Positions 1-7,516 of a stretch of 34,240 bases of DNA are shown here, in pieces. Source of the DNA: Nocardia seriolae NBRC 15557 (GTDB lineage: Bacteria > Actinomycetota > Actinomycetes > Mycobacteriales > Mycobacteriaceae); contig NZ_BJWY01000082.1 in the NCBI RefSeq assembly GCF_007990715.1, forward strand, positions 1 to 34,240, read 5' to 3'. The notes under the pieces were generated by a model. It was not told the DNA's origin, searched no databases, and saw only the letters and a list, made by a program, of their open reading frames with translations. Both the position numbers and the translations under genes were made by a program. Every line of letters starts with the position of its first letter. Position 1 is the first letter of the stretch.

Positions 1-16
1 CGACACTAGCGCGCGG

Positions 17-46
17 CGCCCGCGGCGGTGGGGTCCGCCGCGGGCG
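17..46 (-). terminator. GC hairpin downstream of the nucleotidyltransferase gene
   Basis: A perfect 12-bp stem (17-28 with 35-46) encloses a 6-nt loop, TGGGGT. It lies 16 bp beyond the stop codon of the reverse-strand gene ending at 63, where its terminator would be expected. There is no clear T-run, as is common for actinobacterial terminators. Confidence 0.6.
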
Positions 47-62
47 ATGCTCGATGATTTCC

Positions 63-866
63 TCAGCCGCGCAATCGGCGACGGAAGAACTCGGTTGATA
101 GAGCCTGTGCATATTGCCGCTGGGCCGGCTCATCCTTGACGAATTCCACCGCGGCGCGCTCGAACTCGGCGGAGACGAAATCCGCTATCGGTGCGGGGAC
201 TTCCCCAGCGCCCATTTCCCGCGTCCGGGATTTCAATTCCGTCAATTCCGCGACCGATTCGACGAAATCGCCCGGCAGGTCACATTCGGCGAGCAGTGTC
301 GGCAAATGCATCGGTGCCACCGCTTGCTCCGGATGCTCGTGCAGCCAACGTAATGCCATGGCCGGGCGCAATGAATAGAACACCTTTTTCAGCGACCGAT
401 TCGAATCGAAGAGCTGCCACTGGCGGCGGCCCAGATGCAGGTAGTGCCGGGCCACCCGGTGACGGTCGGCGACTTCGTCGGCCAGCGCCCGCAATTCGTC
501 CCGGAATTGCGCCTCACCGCGATAGACGATCGGCGACATCAGCCATTCGATCAGTACCGCGTTGCCGTTGACCAGCAGCCGCAGCGCCTTCAGCAGATCC
601 CAGCCGTTGACATCCAGCAACCCGATCAGCGGCGTCTCGATGACATCGCGCCCGGGCCACGGGGTGAGGTAGTCGTCGAGCGGCCGGAGGGAGACGAAGC
701 GGCAGTCGTAGTCGGAGTCGGGGGAGGGGAAACCCCAGGCGCGGCTGCCGCTCTCGATGGCGAGCAGCACGTCGACGCGGTGTTCGCGCACGATCCGGTC
801 CAGTTCGCCGTCGATCGTGGCGACCACCGCCGGGTCCATGGAAGCGGGGATCGAACGCAAACTCAT
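63..866 (-). CDS. RlaP/YcgL-type predicted nucleotidyltransferase
   Basis: 267-residue protein of the predicted nucleotidyltransferase family Pfam10127 (RlaP). The nucleotidyltransferase signature is plain near the N-terminus: GSRAWG at about residues 40-45 followed by the acidic metal-binding motif DSDYD at about 50-54. The rest is the usual Arg- and Trp-rich helical part of this family. Members are thought to transfer a nucleotide to an unknown target, perhaps an RNA ligase partner; the substrate here is unknown. I placed the start at the ATG read from 866 because the reading frame upstream, to 974, has no family resemblance and AT-richer, promoter-like sequence. A second ATG at 839 is also possible. 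The gene is monocistronic, ends in a hairpin at 17-46 and is transcribed away from the small ORF at 1109. Confidence 0.85.
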   Translation of the reverse strand: MSLRSIPASMDPAVVATIDGELDRIVREHRVDVLLAIESGSRAWGFPSPDSDYDCRFVSLRPLDDYLTPWPGRDVIETPLIGLLDVNGWDLLKALRLLVNGNAVLIEWLMSPIVYRGEAQFRDELRALADEVADRHRVARHYLHLGRRQWQLFDSNRSLKKVFYSLRPAMALRWLHEHPEQAVAPMHLPTLLAECDLPGDFVESVAELTELKSRTREMGAGEVPAPIADFVSAEFERAAVEFVKDEPAQRQYAQALSTEFFRRRLRG

Positions 867-1108
867 GGAAGCCGACGGTAGCGCCCGGGATCCCACTGGT
901 CCACGCGTTTTTCCTGCTTTATGCCCCCAGAAATAGGGGCGTGATCGGCACGTTATATGGCGGGAATTCGACACCTATATGAACCGGGCCACAGAATTGG
1001 AGGGCCGTGACGCCGGTCATACCATGTTAATCCCCGTAACGAGCCCTGAAACCGGCCCGATATGCTTCATGTCAGATTGTTCGTCAGAAAACCAGAAGAG
1101 GTTATTTC
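867..1108. promoter_or_regulatory. Divergent intergenic region, AT-richer, no gene seen
   Basis: This 242-bp spacer separates the nucleotidyltransferase (reverse) from the small ORF at 1109 (forward). It is clearly AT-richer than the genes around it and holds several TATAT-like words (near 953 and 974) that could serve as -10 elements in either direction. No reading frame in it has both a ribosome binding site and family resemblance. Exact promoters cannot be assigned by eye. Confidence 0.4.
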
Positions 1109-1225
1109 ATGATCCCCGTTATCATCGACACCGGTTCCGCTGCTCTGAACGGCCTGCTTTCCACCGGCTCGGCCGCCTTCCGCGGCATTATCGACACCCT
1201 GTGGACCGGTTCCTTCGGCCGTTAA
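1109..1225 (+). CDS. 38-residue small protein with an 11-residue internal repeat
   Basis: An ATG at 1109 follows an AAGAGG ribosome binding site (about 1095-1100) at good spacing, runs 38 codons to TAA at 1223-1225, and is followed by a strong hairpin at 1256-1300, so it looks like a self-contained transcription unit. The peptide starts MIPVIID and then carries two 11-residue units, TGSAALNGLLS and TGSAAFRGIID, followed by a shorter TLWTGSFGR. The units use different synonymous codons, which argues that the peptide is what is conserved. An 11-residue period with small, hydrophobic and occasional polar residues suits an amphipathic helix lying on a membrane. There is no signal peptide or Cys. 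Small signal-less amphipathic porins such as corynebacterial PorA/PorH are a loose analogy only. Function is unknown. Confidence 0.55.
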   Translation: MIPVIIDTGSAALNGLLSTGSAAFRGIIDTLWTGSFGR

Positions 1226-1255
1226 TCACAGCCGATGTCGATGTAATTCGACTTT

Positions 1256-1300
1256 CGAAAGCCCGGCCTCGGACTCCGTAGCTCCGACGCCGGGCTTTCG
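1256..1300 (+). terminator. Terminator of the 38-residue ORF
   Basis: A 12-bp perfect outer stem CGAAAGCCCGGC / GCCGGGCTTTCG (1256-1267 with 1289-1300) has an inner loop that can itself pair (TCGGA with TCCGA). It sits 30 bp after the stop of the small ORF at 1225. The right arm ends in CTTTCG rather than a long T-run. Confidence 0.75.
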
Positions 1301-1516
1301 GCTATCTGTGACCACCGTCTCAGTGGCCCAAATTCCACACATTCGACGCGCAATTCGCCGCAAGTTTGCTGAAGTGTATATAGTTCTTTCGTTTAGACAC
1401 TTTCGCGGCGATGTCATATGTTTGCCCCCATTCGGACGGTCGTCCATGAGTCACCCGCACTGATGCTGCGGACATGGCCGTGTCCAGAGGGAGTGTTGGG
1501 GAGTGTTGGTGTCCAC
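1301..1516 (+). promoter_or_regulatory. Upstream region of the globin/DivIVA operon
   Basis: This 216-bp non-coding stretch is AT-rich around 1370-1420 (TATATAG, then TTTAGAC), which is a plausible promoter zone. Near the start codon are an inverted repeat GGACA-N6-TGTCC (1470-1485) and a 10-bp direct tandem repeat GGAGTGTTGG at 1490-1499 and 1500-1509, only 7 bp before the ATG at 1517. These could be an operator or part of the leader. No regulator gene lies next to them. Confidence 0.45.
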
Positions 1517-2674
1517 ATGAACGTCGAGGCACTGCAGAGCAGTTGGCGGCTGGTCGAGCGCGTGGGCGACGAGGCCGTGCAGTACTTCTACGCGCACCTG
1601 TTCCTCGCGCACCCCGAGGTGCGGGAGATGTTCCCGATCCGGATGACCGGGCAGCGCGAGAAGTTCTTCGCCGCCCTGGGCCGCATCGTGAGCAATGTCG
1701 CAACCCTGGCCGCCGACCCGGAATTCGTCGCCCAGCTGGGCCGCGACCACCGCCGCTTCGGCGCGGTCGGCGCGCATTACCCGGCCGCGGGAGCCTCGTT
1801 GCTGGCCACCCTCGCGCACTTCCTCGGCCCGCGCTGGACCGATGAACTCGCCCAGACCTGGACCGGCGCGTACTACGCCGTGGCCGACATCATGATCGAC
1901 GCCGCGGACAGCGCCGCCGACACCCCGGCCTGGTGGGACGCCGAGATCGTCGCCACCGAGCGCCGCAGCGTGGACGTCACCGTGCACACCGTGCGCCCGC
2001 ACCTGCCCTACCGGTACGCGGCCGGGCAGTCGCTGGCCATCGAGATCCCACAGCGCCCGCGGCTGTGGCGCTACTTCTCGCCCGCCAATGCCCCGCGGCC
2101 CGACGGCACCTTCGACATTCACGTCCAGGTCGTCGACGGCGGCGAGGTGAGCACCACCTTCGCGCGCCAGGTCCGCCCGGGCGATCAGATCCGCCTGGGC
2201 TCGCCCATCGGCACCGCCTTCCAGATTCCGCCCGGGGCGGTCGACAACCTGCTGCTCATCGCGGGCGGCTCGGGCCTGGCGCCCTTGCGCGCCTTGGTCG
2301 ATCGCTTCGCGCGGGAGGCCGAGCACGACGCCGTGCCGCGGGTGCAGCTGCTGCACGGCGTGCGCACCTCGTGGAATCTCTACGACCACGAGTCCCTCAC
2401 GGCGCTCACCGAGAACCCCTGGTTCTCCTATACCCCGGTGGTTTCCGACGATCCCGGCTTCCACGGCGTGCAGGGCACCGTGGGCGCGGTCGCCGCGCGC
2501 GGTCGTGAGCTGTCCGGCGCCACCGCGCTGGTGTGCGGTTCGCCCGCCATGGTGCAGGCGACCGTCACCGCGCTCACCACCGCCGGAATGCCCCGCCACG
2601 CAATCAGATTCGAGACCTTCGGGCAGTCGGTCGCCGAACCGCGCAGAAGGGAGGAGGCCACCCAATGGATGTGA
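1517..2674 (+). CDS. Flavohaemoglobin-type globin-reductase fusion
   Basis: 385-residue two-part protein. Residues 1-135 are a bacterial (Hmp-like) globin with the proximal haem ligand His78, the distal Tyr25 (B10) and Gln46 (E7), the pair typical of NO dioxygenases. Residues about 140-370 are an FAD/NAD(P)-binding ferredoxin-reductase module with the FAD motif RYFS (185-188), the nucleotide motif GGSGLAP (250-256), CGSPAM (340-345) and the C-terminal ETFG (366-369). It should use NAD(P)H to reduce the haem, most likely turning NO and oxygen into nitrate, although many actinobacterial members of this class have unproven activity. The start is chosen where the second globin's N-terminus (MNxEALQSSW) aligns; earlier in-frame codons from 1418 have no similarity. 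First gene of a three-gene operon; its stop overlaps the next start by 10 bp. Confidence 0.9.
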   Translation: MNVEALQSSWRLVERVGDEAVQYFYAHLFLAHPEVREMFPIRMTGQREKFFAALGRIVSNVATLAADPEFVAQLGRDHRRFGAVGAHYPAAGASLLATLAHFLGPRWTDELAQTWTGAYYAVADIMIDAADSAADTPAWWDAEIVATERRSVDVTVHTVRPHLPYRYAAGQSLAIEIPQRPRLWRYFSPANAPRPDGTFDIHVQVVDGGEVSTTFARQVRPGDQIRLGSPIGTAFQIPPGAVDNLLLIAGGSGLAPLRALVDRFAREAEHDAVPRVQLLHGVRTSWNLYDHESLTALTENPWFSYTPVVSDDPGFHGVQGTVGAVAARGRELSGATALVCGSPAMVQATVTALTTAGMPRHAIRFETFGQSVAEPRRREEATQWM

Positions 2675-3390
2675 AACCCGACGACATTCGTGCCGTCCAC
2701 TTCAAGGGAGCACGGCTGGGCCGCAAGGGCTACGACGCCGAGGAGGTCGACCGCTTCCTCGAGCGGGTGCGCGGCTCCATGGCCCGCCTCGCCCGCGAGA
2801 ACCGCAACCTCACCCTCACCAGCAATTCCTCGGAACTGGCGCGCCTGCAGCGGGAGAACATGCAGCTGGCCGCCAAGAGCGAGGCGCTGCAGATGCAGAT
2901 GCAGACCATGGCCTCGGCCGGTTCGATGGCCGAACTGCAGCAGCAGCTGGCCAATGCACACTGGGAGATCGCCCGGCTGCAGGGCGAATTGGAGAAGGAC
3001 GAGCTGGGCATCAGCGCCCGCGCCGTTCACGTCCTCAACCGCGCGCAGCTCTCCGCCGACGCCATTGTCGACAATGCCGAACAGCATGCGCGCGATCTGA
3101 TGTCGGTCGCGCGCGCCCAGCAGCGCGAATTGCTGCAGCGGGCCAGGGAATCCGCGGGCTCCACCCGGTCCGGCGGCTACCTCGATCCGGAGTTGGAGGA
3201 CCAGCGCCACGAGCAGCTGCGCGCCTACTCCGAACTACTGCGCACGCAGCTGCAGGCCATGATCGCCACCCTCAACGTCGAGGTGGACAAGCTCGCACTG
3301 CTGCCCTTGCCGGGCACCGCTCTCGGTGCGCTGCAAGGTGATTCGTTCCCGTCGGGCCTACCGGCCGCGGAACGCGCAGCCAAGAACTGA
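2665..3390 (+). CDS. DivIVA-domain coiled-coil protein
   Basis: 241-residue protein. The N-terminus has the DivIVA membrane-curvature-domain pattern (F at 13, GYDAEEVDRFL at about 22-32). It is followed by heptad-rich Gln/Leu/Glu coiled coil to about residue 112 and a second helical region (about 115-170) resembling the Wag31/DivIVA tail, with runs such as AQLSADAIVDNAEQHARDL. DivIVA proteins assemble at curved membrane, poles and septa, and recruit partners there. This is not the main wag31, which sits with the division cluster in these bacteria and is larger. The start ATG lies inside the end of the globin-reductase gene (10-bp overlap) behind a good AGGGAGGAGG ribosome binding site at 2647-2656, so the two are translationally coupled. 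That implies a fixed ratio with the globins and perhaps a direct scaffold role, which is inference. Confidence 0.85.
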   Translation: MDVKPDDIRAVHFKGARLGRKGYDAEEVDRFLERVRGSMARLARENRNLTLTSNSSELARLQRENMQLAAKSEALQMQMQTMASAGSMAELQQQLANAHWEIARLQGELEKDELGISARAVHVLNRAQLSADAIVDNAEQHARDLMSVARAQQRELLQRARESAGSTRSGGYLDPELEDQRHEQLRAYSELLRTQLQAMIATLNVEVDKLALLPLPGTALGALQGDSFPSGLPAAERAAKN

Positions 3391-3448
3391 GACATCGCCG
3401 TATTTCATCGCAACAGCCCACGCGAGAATGGAATTGGGGGACAGCCCT

Positions 3449-3850
3449 GTGAATATTGAAGCGCTGCAGTCGAGTTGGCAGCAGGTCGATGCGATCGGCC
3501 CGCAGGCCGTCGAGTACTTCTATGACCACCTGTTCGAGGCGCACCCCGAGGTGCGCGGCATGTTCGCCGCGGATCTGGCCCCGCAGCGGGAGCGCTTCCT
3601 GGCCGGTCTGGCCCGGATCGTGACCAATGTCGAGACCCTCGTCGCCGATCCGTCTTTCGTGCAGCAGCTGGGCGCCCACCACGCCCGCCTCGGCGTCGTC
3701 GCCGATCACTATCCGGTGGCGGGTGCCTCGCTGCTCGCCACCCTCGAGCACTTCCTGGGTGACGGCTGGACGCCGGAACTCGCGCAGACCTGGACCGCGG
3801 CCTACGGCGCGGTGGCGGATCTGATGCTCTCGGCCGAAGCCGCCGCCTGA
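3449..3850 (+). CDS. Single-domain globin, paralogue of the upstream fusion's globin
   Basis: 133-residue globin with no reductase. It aligns without gaps with the globin half of the fusion at 1517: identical MNxEALQSSW start, Tyr25 (B10), Gln46 (E7) and proximal His78 all kept, and the shared motif HYPxAGASLLATLxHFLG. The two clearly arose by duplication, with either loss or gain of the reductase module. GTG at 3449 is chosen because it gives this alignment and has a GGGGG ribosome binding site 8 bp upstream. It lies 58 bp after the DivIVA-domain gene and is followed by a hairpin at 3865-3896, so it closes the operon. Likely roles are NO or oxygen chemistry, or ligand sensing, with electrons from elsewhere, possibly from the fusion partner. 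Confidence 0.88.
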   Translation: MNIEALQSSWQQVDAIGPQAVEYFYDHLFEAHPEVRGMFAADLAPQRERFLAGLARIVTNVETLVADPSFVQQLGAHHARLGVVADHYPVAGASLLATLEHFLGDGWTPELAQTWTAAYGAVADLMLSAEAAA

Positions 3851-3864
3851 GTCGTGCTCTCCGG

Positions 3865-3896
3865 AGCCGGTTCCGTGCCACAGCGCGGGACCGGCT
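3865..3896 (+). terminator. Terminator of the globin/DivIVA operon
   Basis: A 13-bp stem, 3865-3877 with 3884-3896 (AGCCGGTTCCGTG against CGCGGGACCGGCT, two G-U pairs), has a short CCACAG loop 14 bp after the last globin stop. It separates this operon from serA. Confidence 0.65.
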
Positions 3897-4068
3897 TCCG
3901 TCCATTCGGAACTAATTCGACCAACCGGCCTTTTACCTATATCGGTTCGGAAACCCGCAGTTCACAGCTTTGATGGCAGTTGCCTACCAGGCGGTAAAAC
4001 CGCGCGGAACCAAGCCCACTAAGCTAGCGCCCGTAAATCCCGGATCCCTTCCTCAGGAGTACCCCACC

Positions 4069-5691
4069 GTGAGCCAAGCTGGCCGTCCTGTTGTTCTGAT
4101 CGCCGACAAGCTCGCCCAGTCGACCGTCGACGCGCTGGGCTCCGGCGTCGAGGTTCGCTGGGTCGACGGCCCGAACCGCCCCGAGCTGCTCGCGGCCGTG
4201 CCGGAAGCCGATGCGCTGCTGGTCCGTTCGGCCACCACCGTCGATGCCGAGGTGCTCGAGGCCGGTAAGAACCTGAAGATCGTCGCCCGCGCCGGCGTCG
4301 GCCTCGACAATGTCGACGTGCCCGCGGCCACCGAGCGCGGCGTCATGGTCGTCAACGCGCCGACCTCCAACATCCACACCGCCGCCGAGCACGCCGTCAC
4401 CCTGCTGCTGGCCGCCGCCCGTCAGATCCCGGCCGCCGACGCCACCCTGCGCGAGCACACCTGGCAGCGCAGCAAGTTCAACGGTGTCGAGATCTTCGGC
4501 AAGACCGTCGGCGTCATCGGCCTGGGCCGCATCGGCCAGCTGTTCGCGCAGCGCCTCGCCGCCTTCGAGACCAAGGTCATCGCGTACGACCCCTACACCT
4601 CCCCGGCCCGCGCCGCCCAGCTGGGCATCGAGCTGATGAGCCTGGACGAGGTGCTCGCGCAGGCCGACTTCATCTCCATTCACCTGCCCAAGACCCCCGA
4701 GACCAAGGGCATGCTGAACAAGGAGACCCTGGCCAAGACCAAGCCGGGCGTCATCATCGTCAACGCCGCTCGCGGCGGTCTGATCGACGAGCAGGCCCTG
4801 GCCGACGCCATCACCTCCGGCCACGTGCGCGCCGCCGGCATCGACGTGTTCGAGACCGAGCCGTCCACCGACAGCCCGCTGTTCGAGCTGCCGCAGGTCG
4901 TCGTCACTCCGCACCTGGGCGCCTCGACCGCCGAGGCCCAGGACCGCGCGGGCACCGATGTCGCCAGGTCGGTGCAGCTGGCCCTGGCCGGCGAGTTCGT
5001 GCCCGGCGCGGTGAACGTCACCGGTGGCGCGGTCAACGAGATCGTCGCCCCGTGGCTGGACATCGTCCGCAAGCAGGGCGCGCTGCTGGGCGCGCTCGCC
5101 AACGAGCTGCCGGTCTCCCTCGAGGTCCAGGTGCGCGGCGAGCTGTCCTCGGAAGACGTTGCGGTGCTGGAGCTTTCGGCCCTGCGCGGCGTGTTCTCGG
5201 CCCTGATCGAGACTGAGTCCAATGGCGGGCAGAGCCCGGCGGTCACCTTCGTGAACGCCCCCTCACTGGCCAAGGACCGCGGCCTCGAGGCATCGGTCAC
5301 CACTCACAGCGAGTCCCCGACCCACCGCAGCCTGGTCGACCTGCGCGCCGTCTTCGGCGACGGCCGCACCCTGAACGTGGCCGGCACCCTGACCGAGCCC
5401 GCCCAGGTCGAGAAGATCGTCAACATCAACGGCCGCAACTACGACATGCGCGCCGAGGGCCTGAACCTGGCCGTCCTCGCCTACGAGGACAAGCCGGGTC
5501 AGCTGGGCCGCCTGGCCACCAAGCTCGGCGACGCGGGCATCGACATCCTCGCCGCCCAGCTCACCCAGGACCTGAACGCCGAGGGCGCGACCGTCATCCT
5601 CCGCGTCAACAAGGAGGTCCCGGCCGACGTCCAGACCGCCATCGCCGAGGCCGTCGGCGCGGCGAAGGTCGCCCTGGTCAACCTCGACTGA
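4069..5691 (+). CDS. serA: D-3-phosphoglycerate dehydrogenase
   Basis: 540-residue enzyme that oxidises 3-phosphoglycerate to 3-phosphohydroxypyruvate with NAD, the first step of serine synthesis. The Rossmann motif GLGRIG is at 151-156, and the catalytic Arg235 (in NAARGGLID), Glu264 and His282 (in PHLGAS) are all present. After the catalytic domain (about 1-315) come the intervening allosteric domain and a C-terminal ACT domain (about 465-540, VLAYEDKPGQLGRLATKLG) that binds serine in the long type-I mycobacterial enzyme; its length agrees with that type. GTG at 4069 with an AGGAG site 10 bp upstream is preferred over the upstream ATG at 3970, whose extension has no family match. The gene sits alone between two hairpins. 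In M. tuberculosis the equivalent gene is Rv2996c. Confidence 0.97.
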   Translation: MSQAGRPVVLIADKLAQSTVDALGSGVEVRWVDGPNRPELLAAVPEADALLVRSATTVDAEVLEAGKNLKIVARAGVGLDNVDVPAATERGVMVVNAPTSNIHTAAEHAVTLLLAAARQIPAADATLREHTWQRSKFNGVEIFGKTVGVIGLGRIGQLFAQRLAAFETKVIAYDPYTSPARAAQLGIELMSLDEVLAQADFISIHLPKTPETKGMLNKETLAKTKPGVIIVNAARGGLIDEQALADAITSGHVRAAGIDVFETEPSTDSPLFELPQVVVTPHLGASTAEAQDRAGTDVARSVQLALAGEFVPGAVNVTGGAVNEIVAPWLDIVRKQGALLGALANELPVSLEVQVRGELSSEDVAVLELSALRGVFSALIETESNGGQSPAVTFVNAPSLAKDRGLEASVTTHSESPTHRSLVDLRAVFGDGRTLNVAGTLTEPAQVEKIVNINGRNYDMRAEGLNLAVLAYEDKPGQLGRLATKLGDAGIDILAAQLTQDLNAEGATVILRVNKEVPADVQTAIAEAVGAAKVALVNLD

Positions 5692-5734
5692 GTGTGATCG
5701 ACCCCGGCTGAGTCCGGCTGTCGCGCAACGCGAT

Positions 5735-5767
5735 AAGGGCCCCGTCCACAATGTGGACGGGGCCCTT
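5735..5767. terminator. Bidirectional terminator between serA and the L7/L12-like gene
   Basis: A perfect 16-bp inverted repeat (5735-5750 and 5752-5767, AAGGGGCC-type arms ending in AA/TT) lies between two convergent genes, 44 bp after serA and 22 bp before the stop of the reverse gene. The flanking A and T bases on both sides would let it act in both directions. Confidence 0.85.
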
Positions 5768-5788
5768 CGGCATCAGCGGAGGGAGAGG

Positions 5789-6031
5789 TCAGCGGCCCCG
5801 GCGGCGATCGCGGGCTTCGACCGAGTCCTTGGCCTCGACCAGGCTGGCCGTCGGGTCCAGATCGCGGTAGAGCTTGATGGCCTGGATCTTCTTGCCGCGC
5901 CGCAGCAGCTCGTCGATCTCGGTGTAGTCGCTGACCGCGCTCGGATCCGGGATGCCCAGATGCTCGAGGATGAGATCGATCTTGCGTTCCAGGCGTTGGA
6001 CTTTGCGCTCGAGTCGGAGATTGTCGAACAT
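5789..6031 (-). CDS. Small protein resembling the ribosomal L7/L12 C-terminal domain
   Basis: 80-residue protein. The first 25 residues form a charged, heptad-like helix (LRLERKVQRLERKIDLILEHL) that could dimerise. The second half, GKKIQAIKLYRDL then SLVEAKDSVE, mirrors the L7/L12 C-terminal fold pattern KIxVIKxVRExTGLGLKEAKDxVE. It is not rplL itself, which is longer and sits with rplJ. Proteins like this are common conserved hypotheticals in actinobacteria, and a ribosome or translation-factor link is suggested only by the fold. The ATG at 6031 is 35 bp from the divergent start at 6067, so the two genes share a very short promoter region. Confidence 0.75.
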   Translation of the reverse strand: MFDNLRLERKVQRLERKIDLILEHLGIPDPSAVSDYTEIDELLRRGKKIQAIKLYRDLDPTASLVEAKDSVEARDRRRGR

Positions 6032-6066
6032 CCACCGAACCCTACCGGGGCGGCCATGATGGAACG

Positions 6067-6378
6067 ATGCGTGGGAAGACGCCGCCGACCGAGCCGTTGA
6101 GCGCGGGGGAGCGGCGGCGGCTGGTGGTCGGGATCGCCGTCGTCGCCGTGCTGATCGCGGTGGGAGTGACGGTGTGGGCGCTGTTCGATCATCGGCCGGA
6201 CTACTCGCGCTCCGAGAACGGCTGTGTCACCGTGCTTTCCGCGGGGACGATGGGCGGGCAGCAGCAGCGGGCCTGTGGGGAGCGGGCGCGGGAGTGGTGC
6301 CGGAGCGTATCGGGACAGGGCGACGATCTCTCGCTGCGCGTGCAGGAGCAGTGTCGCCGCGTCGGAATCATCCCCTGA
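6067..6378 (+). CDS. Single-pass membrane protein of unknown function
   Basis: 103-residue protein I do not recognise. A short basic N-terminus (RKT, then ERRR at about 15-18) precedes one hydrophobic segment at about 19-40. The roughly 60-residue C-terminal part would lie outside the membrane and has four Cys (NGC, RAC, EWC, EQC), enough for two disulphides. The positive-inside rule supports an N-in/C-out topology. It is divergent from the L7/L12-like gene and lies 115 bp before leuB, with no clear link to leucine synthesis. Confidence 0.7.
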   Translation: MRGKTPPTEPLSAGERRRLVVGIAVVAVLIAVGVTVWALFDHRPDYSRSENGCVTVLSAGTMGGQQQRACGERAREWCRSVSGQGDDLSLRVQEQCRRVGIIP

Positions 6379-6493
6379 TCCCACTGGTTGGGAGTGATTC
6401 GCCCTGGTGAAAGGGGTTACGGGGGTACCCGCTAGGGTGACCGGTGGACTCTCCTGCCGCGGAGCGGATCATTCGAAACGGAGCATGGATTTC

Positions 6494-7501
6494 ATGAAAC
6501 TGGCTGTCATTCCGGGCGACGGTATCGGTCCCGAGGTCATTGCCGAGGCGCTCAAGGTGCTCGACGTGGTGGTGCCCGGGGTCGAGAAGACCGAATACGA
6601 CCTGGGGGCCAAGCGGTTCCATGCCACCGGCGAGATCCTTCCGGACAATGTGATTCCAGAGCTCAAGCAGCACGACGCCATCCTGCTGGGCGCGATCGGC
6701 GACCCGTCGGTGCAGAGCGGCCTGCTCGAGCGCGGCCTGCTGCTGCGCACCCGCTTCGAGCTGGACCACCACGTGAACCTGCGCCCGTCCAAGCTGTACC
6801 CGGGCGTCACCAGCCCGCTGGCCGCCAACCCGGACATCGACTTCGTGGTCGTGCGCGAGGGCACCGAGGGCCCCTACACCGGCACCGGCGGCGCGATCCG
6901 CGTGAACACCCCGCACGAGGTGGCCACCGAGGTCTCCACCAACACCCGCTTCGGCGTCGAGCGCGTGGTGCGCTACGCCTTCGAGACCGCCCGCAAGCGC
7001 CGCAAGCACCTGACCCTGGTGCACAAGAACAATGTGCTGGCCTACGCCGGTTCGCTGTGGTCGCGCACGGTCGCCGAGGTCGGCGCGGAGTACCCGGACA
7101 TCGAAACCGCCTACCAGCACATCGACGCCGCCACCATCCACATGGTCACCGACCCGGGCCGCTTCGACGTGATCGTCACCGACAACCTGTTCGGCGACAT
7201 CATCACCGACCTGGCCGCCGCCGTCTCCGGTGGCATCGGCCTGGCCGCCTCCGGCAATATCGACGCCTCGGGCACCAACCCGTCCATGTTCGAGCCGGTA
7301 CACGGTTCGGCCCCGGACATCGCGGGCCAGTCCAAGGCCGACCCGACCGCCGCCATCCTGTCGGTCGCGCTGCTGCTGAACCACCTCGGCAAGGCCGAGG
7401 AGGCCGCTCGCATCGAGACCGCCGTCGCCAAAGATCTGGAGTCGCGCTCGGGTGCGGCCTCCACCGTCGCGATCGGCGACCGGATCGCGGCCTCGCTGTA
7501 G
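6494..7501 (+). CDS. leuB: 3-isopropylmalate dehydrogenase
   Basis: 335-residue enzyme of leucine synthesis that oxidatively decarboxylates 3-isopropylmalate with NAD. Family features: VIPGDGIGPEV at the N-terminus, the substrate-binding Arg pair in the LLLRTRFELDHHVNLRP region, VVREGTEGPY, and the metal-binding DNLFGDIITDLAA. FEPVHGSAPDIAG closes the NAD site. Two ATGs compete: 6485 is only 2 bp from the GGAG ribosome binding site, while 6494 has it about 10 bp upstream and matches the MKLAVIPGD start of homologues, so 6494 is preferred. leuC and leuD lie 6 kb downstream with other genes between, the same split arrangement as in mycobacteria (Rv2995c). A hairpin at 7517-7550 ends it. Confidence 0.95.
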   Translation: MKLAVIPGDGIGPEVIAEALKVLDVVVPGVEKTEYDLGAKRFHATGEILPDNVIPELKQHDAILLGAIGDPSVQSGLLERGLLLRTRFELDHHVNLRPSKLYPGVTSPLAANPDIDFVVVREGTEGPYTGTGGAIRVNTPHEVATEVSTNTRFGVERVVRYAFETARKRRKHLTLVHKNNVLAYAGSLWSRTVAEVGAEYPDIETAYQHIDAATIHMVTDPGRFDVIVTDNLFGDIITDLAAAVSGGIGLAASGNIDASGTNPSMFEPVHGSAPDIAGQSKADPTAAILSVALLLNHLGKAEEAARIETAVAKDLESRSGAASTVAIGDRIAASL

Positions 7502-7516
7502 GGATTCGAACGGTCA

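Noticed and set aside
1517..2674. Starting the globin-reductase at ATG 1418
   Set aside because: The extra 33 residues cover the repeat-rich leader and do not align with the paralogous globin, which begins at the equivalent of 1517.
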